Below, piece by piece: positions 24,376 through 35,196 of a stretch of 64,000 bases of DNA. Origin of the DNA: Ailanthus altissimus (Eukaryota; Streptophyta; Magnoliopsida; Sapindales; Simaroubaceae); NCBI GenBank assembly GCA_946807835.1, contig OX327684.1:16268501-16332500 (forward strand), written 5' to 3'. Positions within the stretch are counted from its first letter, which is position 1. The number at the start of each line of letters is the position of its first letter. The notes under the pieces were generated by a model. The model did no database searches. It saw nothing but the letters and a program-made list of their open reading frames with translations, and was not told the DNA's origin. Position numbers and translations under genes: made by a program.

Positions 24376-25094
24376 ATTTTTTGAAGTTAAAACATGCAAA
24401 CAAGCAATATCACCTAAGCAAATAATGTAGAACAAGCAATTAAGGAATTAATAAGAGAAATGTAGAAAAAGAACACACAGAAATTTACGTGGTTCGGCAA
24501 CTTGTCTATGTCCACGGTGGATCAAGATCACTCACTCTTATTATTGAATCACAAGGCAGTCACAGAGTATACCTTTTACAAGAAAGCTCACAAAGAAAAA
24601 ACTTTATCTTGTAATCTAGAGATTTCTCTCACAAAGAATCACTAAGTATGTCTAAATCACAAAGATTTCTTCAATGATCACTACAATCTCTTGTGTTATC
24701 ACAAAGATGTGTTTACAAGCCAATAGAAAGCCTTTATATAGGCTTTAGAACGTCCTAGGTTTACCTTATACGTGTGGGAGTCGTATTAGGGAGTCCTGAA
24801 GTAAGTGGGAGACAAAATAAGGAAGTCTCAAATCGAGAAACTATTCCAACATCCAGCGCCGCGACGCTGGTAAGCCCACCTAGGCTCTGCAGTGCTGATC
24901 ACTTGGGACCGTAGTGCTCAGGTTCTAGTTTCGGCGCTGCGGCACCCATTCTTGATCGTCGCAGCCCTAGCGCCTGTCATGCCCTTCTTCATTTTTGTGC
25001 CTTTTTTCGGGTCCGTCTTCGATCCTCACACACCCTACGCACTTGACTTACTCTTTAAATCATATCCCGATGATTTTCAATCAATATTCTTATA
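24376..25094 (-). repeat. Copia-2 5' LTR
   Basis: Collinear with 11444-12159. Its outer end is at 25094, before the target duplication TGATC (25095-25099). The inner end lies within about 24376-24381. The GC-rich block at about 24850-24980 includes GGCGCTGCGGCACC. The ORF 24892-25110 is a chance frame in this block. Confidence 0.92.
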
Positions 25095-25976
25095 TGATCC
25101 TTTCAAGTAAAACCAAGGCCTCTTCTAAAATCAAGCATGGCAGCTTCCACGAACAGAGTATAATCTAGCCCAAATCGAGGAAGTAACCCGCGATATTAAA
25201 AAGATACAAGATTAGTAGCCTCAATACGAAGAGATAGTAATTATGGACAATCAAAGATGGTCAGTTTCCGAAGCTTTGAACTTGCATTAATATGTAAATA
25301 TTGTAGTCCATTGCATTTCGCAATAGTTAAGCTTTCAAGAAATCGGAAACTTGAGACTAGAGAGGATAATGCCTCACTTGCATGGCACATGACTGATATC
25401 AGGTGAAGAGATTTGACTAAGAAGATATATTTAGAGGGCTTGTTGTTAAAGATTCGGCCCTTAAAGTCCAATTGCCAGTCAAATAGCCTTGTAAATTCTT
25501 ATTTCCCAGTTGAGAATTCAAGATGAAGCTTATTATTTGGTGAAACAGAAGTTAGGAGGACATTGCCTTCGCCAAAGTTGAACTGAAATCCCCATATATT
25601 TGTTGATAAATGAAGATCATCAAAATCTTTGAGAAAGTCAGAAATAGCAATAACAGCATCTTCTATAGTTCAATTTTTATGGAGAGCTTTCTTCAAGAGA
25701 TCACGCCGTGGGTTGAAAGCAAACTTGTCTCCACAGCAGATTTGTAAGTGAGGAAAGAAATGATGCTGGAAAGGATGTCATCTGACAAATTGCTAATAAC
25801 ATCATGTGTATGTTCACTTTGTTATCAATCTGTTCAATAGAAAAATATATTTGCAGAGTTCAGATCCATGAGACTGTATATATACCAAAACTGTAAAGAA
25901 ATTAACAATGCTTTTACTTGGTTTCATCTGGACATTTCGGCTTCTTGCTCTTCTTCTCTCTGTGTTTCTTTCCCCT
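25095..25976 (-). pseudogene. F-box/FBD gene copy 2, 5' part
   Basis: First exon and main exon of copy 2. The first exon (about 25910-25976) encodes a lysine-rich run like copy 3 (KKHREKKSKKPK), but the start codon position reads AGG (25974-25976). The F-box part LSDDILSSIISFL, an LSTH-R segment and the LRR-like portion (YIFLVKSLHLISVMCHASEALSSLVSSFRFLESLTIAKCNGLQYLHI) follow with stops and a frameshift near the F-box. The exon joins 10857-11438 once Copia-2 is removed. Protein function would be SCF adaptor; this copy is dead by start loss, stops, a mutated acceptor and an insertion. Confidence 0.85.
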
Positions 25977-26671
25977 GTTTGATTCAAACCGCTAAACGGG
26001 ATTGTTGAACTAGGGCCAAAATGTCTATTTAAAAAGATGGCGTACGATTTTAAGAATTTTGGATAAGGATATATTGATATGTAGCTATCATCTTGAATCT
26101 TGATCATATTTAGATGGACAAAGTTTAGTGGAAAAACAAATACCAAGTGACTTGCGATGAAAGCAACTTATTGCGTTTAATTTAAGGTTTGTCAAGGAGA
26201 TATAAAATGTTTAAAAAACTAAAAAAAACAAAAACAAAATGTGGGTTATCTTTTTTATGTTCTACTATTTTTGGGGCTCCTAGTCTTTTGCCGCTTTGGG
26301 AATTCAGCTGATTCTGGACTTGCTATATGGTACCAACATCTCTGCAACGTTTCCCGATTCATTAGAATTACCGACTCTCCTGGATATTCGTGGTGTTGTT
26401 TTGGTTGGTTTTAGATTTTATTGGGCTTGCATCTAAAATCTTGTTATAAAAATAAAACATAGCAAAGTAGCAGCAGCAGCTTATGAATCTAGTCTGAGAG
26501 GAGAAAGACATGCAGCATGATTCAATGAATTGCAGGGATAGCATAGCAGTAACTGCTAGTTTTATAGATTTTTTATCCCACTATTTGAATTTTGAATTTT
26601 CCAAAAGGGAGTTAATTGATCAACAAAATTTTCATTCCAAAGTGGAAAACTAAATAGATTAAGCTGCAAAG
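25977..26671. other. Spacer between F-box copies 2 and 3
   Basis: Upstream side of copy 2 and downstream side of copy 3. No gene. The segment about 26580-26670 (aaaagggagtt...cattccaaag) resembles 455-495 downstream of copy 1, again marking the duplicated unit. An (AGC)n-like stretch occurs at about 26468-26480. Confidence 0.5.
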
Positions 26672-28481
26672 CTAGAGACTCATATGAGGATGCTTAGGGC
26701 ATAACCAATTAATGTGTCTTCTTTCTTCCACAAACTTATAAGTAACATTCTCTTCCACTAACTCCGATTCCCTTGCCAAACTCCGCCAGCGTCTCCCATC
26801 TGAAGATGCTACAATTCTTGGCTCAACAGAGAACACTTCTTTCAACTGCTTGGCCAACAAGATCTCATCTTCTTGATTTCTAAATCCAATCAATTTAACA
26901 ACACCGAGATCATCTAACACCGTAGCTTTGCTGGCTTCATTCGATCTCATATCCGCGCTCAGCACATTGTCGCCTTTAGTATCAATCTGCATATTCATTG
27001 ACTGAGTTTAAGGACTGTACAGACTAATGAGGATCAGTAAATATATAGAAGCATGAGATCAAAAATGTTGTACTAATGATTACAGCGAGTCTGGTTACTA
27101 TTATGTTGAGTTCTATCAGCACATTATTTCATTCAAAAGGACGAACATATTGCTTGTATCCTTCGAACTTGTTTAGAAATTCATTTAAAATTTCGACCAC
27201 ATTTATACCTTCAATGAAATTTAGTCTAGGAGACTCCAAGAGAAAGAAGCAACAAAATCTTACTGTTATGGTGAGTGTCTCCAGAAAAGGGCAACGTCTA
27301 AGGAAGGAGGTTAACACATCACTGTTGTATTTTTCACCCTCCTCGTAATCAATCCACCACAGCTCTACCAAATTGCGAAGTTTTAAGTTCCAGCAAAAAG
27401 GGTACCCGGTTCTAGATAGAAATGGGCAAATCAATCTCTGCACCAAAAAGCTTAAAGATATTAACAGAAATAAATGTAGGGTTAAGTGGCAAGTGCAAAT
27501 TTTACTCAAGCGTACCTCAAAGGTCCATCTACATAGTGTTAGAGTTCTAGCATATTTTATGCCATATAAGATTGAGGCAAAGTCATCAGTCTGCAAGAAG
27601 CTATAGCCAGGGCCTTTTCTAAAATCAAGCATGGCATCAATGAGGTGCAAATCACGATCTAACCAAAACCAGGGGAGTTTCCCTCGATAACGAAAAGATT
27701 GAAGTCTGGAAGCTTTGATTCGAAGAGATTTCAGTTGGGAACAATCTAAGATGGTCAACTTTCGAAGCCTTGAACTAGGAAAAATATGTAAAGATCTTAA
27801 TCCCTTGCACTTTGCAATAGTTAAGCTTTCAAGAAATGGGAAATTTGAAACTAGAGCAGAAACTGCGTCACGGGTTTGGTTGCTTAGAGAAAGTAGATAA
27901 AGAGTTTTGACAACAAAGATCGAGAGACTTGGCGGATAGCTAATTTCTTGGCGATTAAGTTCCAAAAGCCAACCAAACTCCATTGGATATTCTTGTTTCC
28001 TGGTTGAGAAATCAAGATGAAGCTTACCATTAGGTGAAACAGCAGCTAAGAGAATACTGCCTTCGCTAAAATTGAACTGAAGTCCCCAGATATTGCTAGA
28101 TCGATATAGCTCATCAAAATCAATGAGGAATTCAGAAATAGCATTAACAGCATCTTCGATTGTTCCATTTCTTACTAAAACCTTCTTCCAGAGATCCCTC
28201 CATCGGGCCGAAAGGAAACTTGTTTTAACAGCAGATTTGAAAGGAAGAAATGAAATGATAAGGCAAAGGATGTCATCGGATAAAAGGTGAAAAAGATCTA
28301 CTGTATTTGCTTCGGTTATTGACCTGTTCAAAAAAGAGAGATCAATCACATGAATTTAGATTTCATCAGACTTTCTCTGACTGAAAAATCGGAAATGAAG
28401 TTAGTGTTCTTACTTGGCAGAAACTGTAGTGTTTCTTGTGCTGCGACTTGGATCAAATTTCTTTTTTCGATTCTTTCCCAT
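26672..28481 (-). CDS. F-box/LRR protein with FBD domain, copy 3 (intact candidate)
   Basis: Four exons predicted by eye: 28481-28414, 28323-27516, 27437-27264 and 26986-26672 (68, 808, 174 and 315 bp), giving 454 codons plus stop with all GT/AG borders and frames consistent. Exon 1 starts MGKNRKKKFDPSR, a basic tail. The F-box follows at about residues 37-75 (LSDDILCLIISFLPFKSAVKTSFLS..WRDLW). Then come LRR-like repeats (SFLSARW; VVKTLYLLSLS; FPFLESLTIAKCKGL; SRLRKLTILDC) and a C-terminal FBD block (VVKLIGFRNQEDEILLAKQL), ending PKHPHMSL. F-box proteins bind SKP1 and recruit substrates to SCF ubiquitin ligase; substrates of FBD members are mostly unknown. The second intron is 78 nt, in frame and without stops, so its retention also gives an open protein. 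Without cDNA the start and the last acceptor remain predictions. Confidence 0.85.
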
Positions 28482-31203
28482 GTTTGATTGAATCCCTCAA
28501 GGGATTGCAGAAACCAAGGTTGATTTTGGTGACTATAGCTTGCCTATTATAAAAGAAAGAGTTCATGATTACAATAACATTATCTTGAAACTAAGTCATA
28601 AAGGGTTCTGTCAAAAAAAAAAGTCATAAAGGGTAGCTATAACCTTAATAAACTATTAAAAAAAAAAGCTTAGTGAGCAAGAAATGGCAATTGACTTGAC
28701 TTGCATGAAAGCAAGTTCCATAAGACATTGGTCATACATATGAATATATATCCTATGCATGCCTAAATCAAGAAGCATAAAAACTGAAATTCTCCACTAT
28801 GAAATCGCATCCGTCCAATAATGTACTTTCCTTTTTTTTCGTCTAGATTGACAAGAAGATGCGAAAAGAACATAACACCCGGGAGCCCTTTCTTATTAAA
28901 CATTATGAGTCCAGAAATTACCATGATCGAGCAATGATTTATTAGGAAATTAATTCCTTTGAAAAATGAATGGAGATCCAGTAGGTGCTAACTGAGAAGT
29001 TAAGTTCAATTCTCAAAAGTATAATTGACCAAACCAAACGATGGATGTATTAGACTATTAGTTTCAAATAGGGAAATTGATATAGTGACCAGCCAAAGAG
29101 AAACATACAGTGCGTCCGGCAAAGAGAACAAGTAGCAACTCAAATCACCTGACATGTCGGTCAAACAGACGGTAATTAACACTAACTTCCACAGGAGGTC
29201 CGAAAAAATGACAAAAGATACTTAACATCTACTAAAGAGAATATAAGTAATGTAATTTTTTTTTTTAAATCTTTATATAATATTAGAGTCTCTTTAAAAT
29301 AAATATTTGTTTCTATCAAGTAATTGTACAATAGTCAAGTAAAATTATATATGCGGCCAAATAAAGGTTGTTGCGCAACAATTAAATGAGTTTATAATTA
29401 TTATTATTTTTTTTTAATTTTAAGTACTAGTAATTTCTTAATATTATATTTAATTTTTCTGCATTAATGTATTTTTTTCTTTGTATGAAAAATGTGTTTC
29501 TTTCTTCTCATGAACAATTTGCATGAATAATATTTATAAATAGAACCATTGTCTTGGTCAGCCATACTCTTATCACTTTTTTCTCATATTCTATTTTGTT
29601 ATGAGATTAAATTCTTATAAACTATCTCTCTTTCTTATTTTGTTATAAAATTAAACTCTTATAAACTATCCCCTCCTTCATTTTCTCAATATATCTTTTT
29701 TTTTGTTTTATTTTAAGGATTAACTCTTTTTTTCCTCCTTTTTTTTTCTACTTTATTTTAAGGATTAACTCCTTTTTATTTTTAAATTAGCCTTTTTATT
29801 TTTCTATTTTATTTTAAGAGTTAATTCCCTTACATTTTTAAATAGGTCATTTATTTTTTATTTTATTTTAAAGGTATTACCATTTCCATTCCCACACAAG
29901 TTTTTATTTTTTTATTTTATTTTAAGAGATTTTCCTTCAATTCTCAAAAAGTTTCTTTTTCTTTCTATTATTTCCTTTTTCTTCTTTTAGTTTCAAAATT
30001 CTTCAAACTCAATAATTCAAACTAATCTTTAGCTAAATTAAATCAACAACAACTACTTACTCATGTCCAATAACAAATGTTTAAACTTTTTTTAGCAATG
30101 TTCATCACAGTTAGCATAGATGTTATTACAACATCCTTTCTCTGCATCACTAGCTACTTTAGCTACCACAGAGCCTTTCCCAAACTTCTTTCACGTACTC
30201 AATTTCGTTTTTTAAAAAATAAGATTAGACTCTCTTCTCAGACCTTCTCCTCTTGACGAACAAAATTGTACTCTCCTCTTGAAACTATCTTGGGGGGGGG
30301 GGGGGGGGGGGGGGGGGCATGATAAAATAAATTAAAAAATTAAGTTTAATTTAAATTTTTTTTTTAAGAATTATCTTTTTTAGCTTCTCTAGGTTTATTT
30401 TTCTTTTTAAGTTTATTTTTTTATTTTGATTTATTTCTATTATACTTATTTTTTTATTTTGATTTATTTTTATTAGATTGATTTTTCTTTTAGGATTATC
30501 TTTTTTTATTTTAGTTTATTATAAACTTTATAAATACTCAAATATTCATTAATGAGAATACAAACAACGTAATTTTTTTTCTTTAAATCTCTAAAAAAAT
30601 TAACACAAACCTCTCTTGGAATTAAAAATCCACTAAGTGAAGAGTTAGGGTTTGACTACATTGAGGGCTTTAAAGACAATTTTAATCTCCAAAGAACTCA
30701 CATAATTAACCAATTCAAGTTCCTTCTTATAACTCTTATCACTCTTTTCATCAGAGCTGGCGCCTTTCGAAGCACTTTCTAGTGTGTTGTGCGCTTTATA
30801 AAGATTGCAGCTAGTGCGCTTTACTAATAACATAGAAAAACACGTCAAAATAAAAAAGTAATCAAAGAATTAAAAAGAAAAACATTAACAGAAGACTTGG
30901 TTTATGATTTATCCTCCTCCAGAATTTCATTTTTGTCTAATAACAACAAAGTTGGCTATTATCAATTTTTTTTTGGAATGAAATATGATATTATAATAAA
31001 TAAATAAAAAACAATAATATCAAAACCAAGGAGAAGAAGAGAAATTAATGTTCAGTGTCACCATTAATGTTTGGGTTTTTAAACTCAGATGCCAGCTTCA
31101 TCAACATCATATTCTAGCTTACATCACCCAACTCTAAAAAGGCAAACCGAAAACTCATTTTCTGAAGTGCTTATTTTCATTCGCAACTTTCTTTCTTTAA
31201 CAA
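28482..31203. other. Intergenic, T-rich low-complexity DNA
   Basis: Upstream of F-box copy 3 and then about 1.6 kb of low-complexity sequence. At 29590-29960 a loosely repeated unit (tattttattttaaggattaactc) recurs several times. A homopolymer of 26 G lies at 30292-30317, followed by more T-rich sequence with repeated ttattttgatttattt. A 67-codon frame at 30645-30848 (minus) has no recognised motif. No gene can be supported. Confidence 0.55.
30292..30317 (+). repeat. Poly(G) homopolymer, 26 G
   Basis: An uninterrupted run of 26 G in AT-rich surroundings. Such runs can form G-quadruplexes and are also prone to length errors in assembly. Confidence 0.9.
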
Positions 31204-31376
31204 TAGTTAATATTTGTTATAAATAAATAATAAAAGTGAGGGTTAAGGATAATTCAAATACTAAATTTTTTTTAAAAAGCATTAGAGTATTTATAAAAAT
31301 ATTAAAAATGAATGAATTATAAGTGGGTAAAATTTATTAATTTACTCCTACCCCTCACCGATTAACTTTTGCAACA
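31204..31376 (-). repeat. Copia-3 putative 3' LTR
   Basis: About 170 bp matching 61008-61208 (shared attcaaatacta, aaaaatatta..aatgaatgaatta, accgattaac). Minus strand starts TGTTGCAAAAGTTAATCGG. Purine-rich sequence aattcaaaagaaaa lies just upstream on the minus strand, as a polypurine tract should. Confidence 0.65.
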
Positions 31377-31639
31377 TTTTCTTTTGAATTTCACTAATTA
31401 GTTATATAGTATATTGTTAAAAAAAATTAGTGGGATAAAAATTAAATAAAAATAAATACAATTCTATAATATACAGTGGTAGTGAACGTGCTTCAAGACT
31501 ACCTCATTAAAATTTTTATCAATCTAACCTAATGAAATAAAGCATGTTTGAAGGAAAAAAGAGTACCATGCATGTTTGTGATTGATACAATTATTCTCTT
31601 AGAAGAATACGCTCTCCCTAATTAAATGTTCTCCCTCGG

Positions 31640-32767
31640 AGTAACATCCATCAATTTAATAATTTTTTGGGTCGTCACATACCAATATAAACTAATTTCT
31701 CAAAAGTTGATGTTACCAGAGATTTGGTAAACAAATCTACAAATTTGTCAGTGAAGCATATCTATTTAACATCAATATTCTTGTTTTGTTGCAACTCATG
31801 AGTGTAAAAAAATTTTAAAGAAATATGTTTGATTCTATCTCATTTGATATATTTACCTCTAACTTGAGCAATTCAAGTAGCATTGTCTTCATATATTATA
31901 GTTGAAATATTTGTTACAGAAAGTAAGTTGCATGTACTCTGAATGTGATGAATAATAGATCACAGGCATATGCATTCCCTGCTTGCTTCATGTAGTGCAA
32001 GAATCTTAGAGTAATTTGAGAATGTGACAACAAAAATTTACTTTGTGGGTTACTATGAGATTGTTGTATTGTTGTAAGTAAAAATATATCCCGTTTGTGA
32101 GTGAGCTTTATAGAGATTAGATAAGTACCCAATATTTGCATAACCAACTAGATTTGAATTTTTTATAAGTTCATTAGAATAAAATAGTCTCAAATCTATT
32201 ATTCCACAAAGGTAACAAAATATATGTTTGACATCATCCAATAACATCGTGTTGATGCAGAACTAAATCTAGCCAATAAGTTTACTACAAAAGCTATATC
32301 TATTCTAATATATTAGACTAGATTTAATAAAGCACCAATTGCATTAAGATATAGTACTTCTAGACAAAGTATTTTTTCATTGTCTTTCTTAAGACGGAAT
32401 GAATCTTTTTTTGGATCAAGAGCCTGAACAATCATATGGGTACTTAATAGATGGGCTTTATACATATTGAATCTTCTTAGAATCTTTTCAGTATAAGTAG
32501 ATTAATAGATAAAGATTCTGTTTAATTTATGCTCGATCTACAGGCCGATATGATAATTAATCTTCCCTAAGTCTTTCATTTCAAATTCTATTCTTAAGTA
32601 TTTTACGGTCTTCAAGAGCTCTTCGAGAGTCTCGATCAAATTCATGTCATCCACATATACAGTCATAATGGCAAATCTAGATTCTGTATATTTTATAAAT
32701 ACACATGGACATATTGGATCATTAATATATCATTTTTTAATCAAGTACTTGCTTAGGTAGTTATACC
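31640..32767 (-). pseudogene. Copia-3 RT C-terminal part and RNaseH
   Basis: Contains LSKYLIKK, DPICPCVFIKYTESRFAIMTVYVDDMNLIETLEELLKT (YVDD box intact), FEMKDLGKINYHIGL, then DDVKHIFCYLCGIIDLRLFYSNE, LVGYANIGYLSNLYKAHSQTGYIF. The Y.DAGYLSD.H aspartate of RNaseH reads N. Several stops are present. It follows the 34029-34560 segment after removal of the hAT element. Confidence 0.9.
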
Positions 32768-34020
32768 TAAGGTTAGGCACAGTTCGGTTCGGTTCCTTTT
32801 TTTTTAAAACCGAATGGGTCCAGTTCAATTTTGGCTATTTTTTATTTTTTTTTTTCATTTTGTATTGTAGATTTTTTTTAATTCATTTATCCAAATAATT
32901 TAGTGGATCATTTTGATTCATTTTTTATTTTTTCTTTAAATGTTACATAAGCCACTAAATTTATTTTTCTATATTATATAAGTCTTTAAAAAATTTAAGT
33001 TGACTAAATTATTATATATTAAACGTAACATTACACGTTATATATTATATAATAAAAAAAATTCATTACGTATTACATAAGTCACTAAATTTCTTCTTTT
33101 ATATTATATAAGTTTTTAAAAAATTAAATTGACTAAATTAATATATTCCACGTTATATATTATATAATCAAAAACAAATTCATTACAGATTACATAAATC
33201 ACTAAATTTATTCTTATATATTATATAAGTCTTTAAAAAATTAAGTTGACTAAATTACTATATATTACACATTACATTATATGTTATATATTATATAATC
33301 AAAAAATATTTCATTACACGCTACATAAGCCACTGAATTTATTTTTATATATTATATAAGTCTTTAAAAAATTAAGTGGACTAAATTAATATATATTACA
33401 CATTATATATTATATAATCAAAACCATTTTTATTACTCGTTACATAAATCACTAAATTTGTTCTTATATATTATATAATTCTTTAAAAAATTAAGTTGAC
33501 TAAATTATTATATATTCCAATTTTGGGCTATTTTTGAGTTTTTTTTTCAAATTTTTTATTTTAAATTGTAGGCTTTTTTAATTCATTTGTTTAAATAATT
33601 TAGTAGATCATTTTTTGACCTAATTTTTGGGTCTATTTCATATTAACATAATTATAATTTGGTTAATTTGAGATCAATTTAAACTTTTTATTTATTAATA
33701 ATAGACTAATTTCTAACAATATTCATAAAATAAAATTCTCCTATTTAATGAAATTACATTAAGGTTTTTTCAATTTTGATTTTAATAGTGAGTGAATGAA
33801 ATTGTGTGTGGGTAAATATATATTTGTATTTTCAAACCCACAATTATTTAGTGCCACGTGACAATGTAATTAAAGTTTACCAAAAAAATCTAATTTTTCA
33901 ATTAGGTTATATTTTTAGAAAAACCGAATTGGAACCAAACCGGACTAGTCAATTTTTCTAAAAATATAACCGAACCGGCCGATTTAGTTTTTGGTTATCA
34001 ATTTTTTTTACCCACCTTTA
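32768..34020. mobile_element. hAT-like non-autonomous element with internal tandem repeats
   Basis: A 1,253-bp insertion in Copia-3 RT. The flanks are an 8-bp target duplication GTTATACC (32760-32767) and GTTGTACC (34021-34028), one mismatch. Termini are related inverted repeats (TAAGGTTAGGCACAG and, reversed, TAAAGGTGGGTAAAA), and both subterminal regions carry CGGTTCGGTT / AACCGAACCG motifs. The 8-bp duplication and the TA-GGG type ends are typical of plant hAT MITEs. No transposase is encoded. The middle (about 32940-33530) has five tandem copies of a 118-133-bp unit. Confidence 0.85.
32940..33530 (+). repeat. Five tandem AT-rich repeats within the hAT-like element
   Basis: Unit starts near 32942, 33070, 33189, 33322 and 33440, each beginning ttacataarycact.aattt, followed by atattatataagtctttaaa, ttaagttgactaaatta and tatattatataat. 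Unit length varies 118-133 bp by small indels. Confidence 0.88.
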
Positions 34021-34028
34021 GTTGTACC

Positions 34029-34560
34029 ACATGCACCCAGATTATTTCAATCCATACAAAGATCTTTGTAACTTGATTGAATACAAATTACGATTATATG
34101 CTTCAAACATATTAAATCCTTCAAGAATTTTCATGTAAATATTTGTGTCAAGTGACCTATATGTATAAGATGTCACTAAATATATAAGATGCATATCAAG
34201 CTTTTCTAAAACTGTTAAGCTTATTAAAAATTAGAATGTAATCCTATCCATCACGGAGGAATAAGTTTTATTATAATCAATACAAAGTCTCTGTGAAAAA
34301 CCTTGAGTAATAAGTCTTACTTTATATCTGATGACCTCATTGTTTTCGTTACACTTTTATACAAAAACTTATTTATATCCTACGAGTTTGACATTTCTTG
34401 CAATTGGGTCATTACGATTATGGGTTAGATGTCTAATTGTCCTGGCAATAAAACCCACTTGCCATATAACTATTGTTCTATGAAAAATATCCTTAGATGA
34501 ATATGTATATTTCGACTATCTCACGTACTAAAAAAAACCCTAGATTGAGCTTTCTCCCCT
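34029..34560 (-). pseudogene. Copia-3 RT N-terminal part
   Basis: Contains NVKLVGYK, a stop, VFV, CNENNEVIRYKVRLITQGFSQRLCIDYNKTYSSVMD and KLQRSLYGLK.SGCMWYN, the usual copia RT order. The frame joins 32767 after removal of the hAT-like element: tggtacaac on one side, tataactac on the other. Stops occur at the W of GYKWVFV and elsewhere. Confidence 0.88.
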
Positions 34561-35196
34561 TTTCCTCCACCACTCTTTGGTCTTAAGAATTTTGGTTTTA
34601 AGAAACAGTACTTAGAATTCTAATTATTTAGTCTAAAGCATAATTATTTAGAATTAGAATATTATGTATATTTTATATATAGAATAGAATAGATTAATAA
34701 AAATAAAATTAGGTTAGAAAAAAAAAATTTCAAATTTCATTTGAATTTGAATTCAAAAATTAAAAAACAAATCTTATTATCTAATTAAGAGTAAGATATT
34801 TATTATTGATAAATATAGAATTGTTAAATAAATCAAAATTCTATAATATATATATCACTATATTCTATTAATCGTTATGTTCTAGTGTATTCAATATTTA
34901 TTTGAAATGCTATTTCTCCATTCTATTGTTTATTAATAGCTAAGAATGAAAATTAATGGATAAAACCCTAAAAATTTATTAAATTCTTACATATGTACAA
35001 TTTCTATTATTTAAACCTGTTTAACTCAAAAATTAAAGCATCACATTTGTAATGCAATGGTTATTGGAATCAAACCGATGATCCATTGCACTAGATGATC
35101 CATTGCCTTAACTCACTTGGCTACATCCACCCCTATACCATTTACAAAATTAAATAAAACAATGATCTCAATTTTAATTATTTATGATTATTTTTT
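34561..35196. other. Unassigned AT-rich DNA left of CACTA
   Basis: No recognisable coding domain. A non-AT-rich patch about 35030-35140 (gatgatccattgcactagatgatccattgc) contains a short direct repeat (gatgatccattgc) but no identity that I recognise. It probably is part of the Copia-3 linker or a further small insertion. Confidence 0.4.

Larger units (their letters stand above)
11444..25094 (-). mobile_element. Copia-2, copia retrotransposon that splits F-box copy 2
   Basis: Minus-strand Ty1/copia element with LTRs 11444-12159 and 24376-25094, flanked by the exact 5-bp target duplication TGATC (11439-11443, 25095-25099). Its own length is about 5.5 kb; the rest is the nested Athila element 13413-21542. 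Gene order on the minus strand is GAG, PR, GAG-pre-integrase, INT, RT, RNaseH. The primer binding site TGGTATCAAAGCC matches the initiator-Met tRNA type used by most plant copia. Many stops make it inactive. It lies in the same orientation as the gene it interrupts. Confidence 0.95.

Noticed and set aside
28349..28349. Start of the F-box gene at the first Met of the longest frame
   Set aside because: That Met lies upstream of a good acceptor (gaacag before 28323). Exon 1 at 28481-28414 fits family starts with a basic tail and keeps the frame.
26672..28481. Several plus-strand ORFs of 60-90 codons
   Set aside because: All are antisense to the F-box exons and show no domain.
30645..30848. 67-codon minus ORF as a gene or exon
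   Set aside because: No domain recognised and no supporting exons nearby; low-complexity surroundings.
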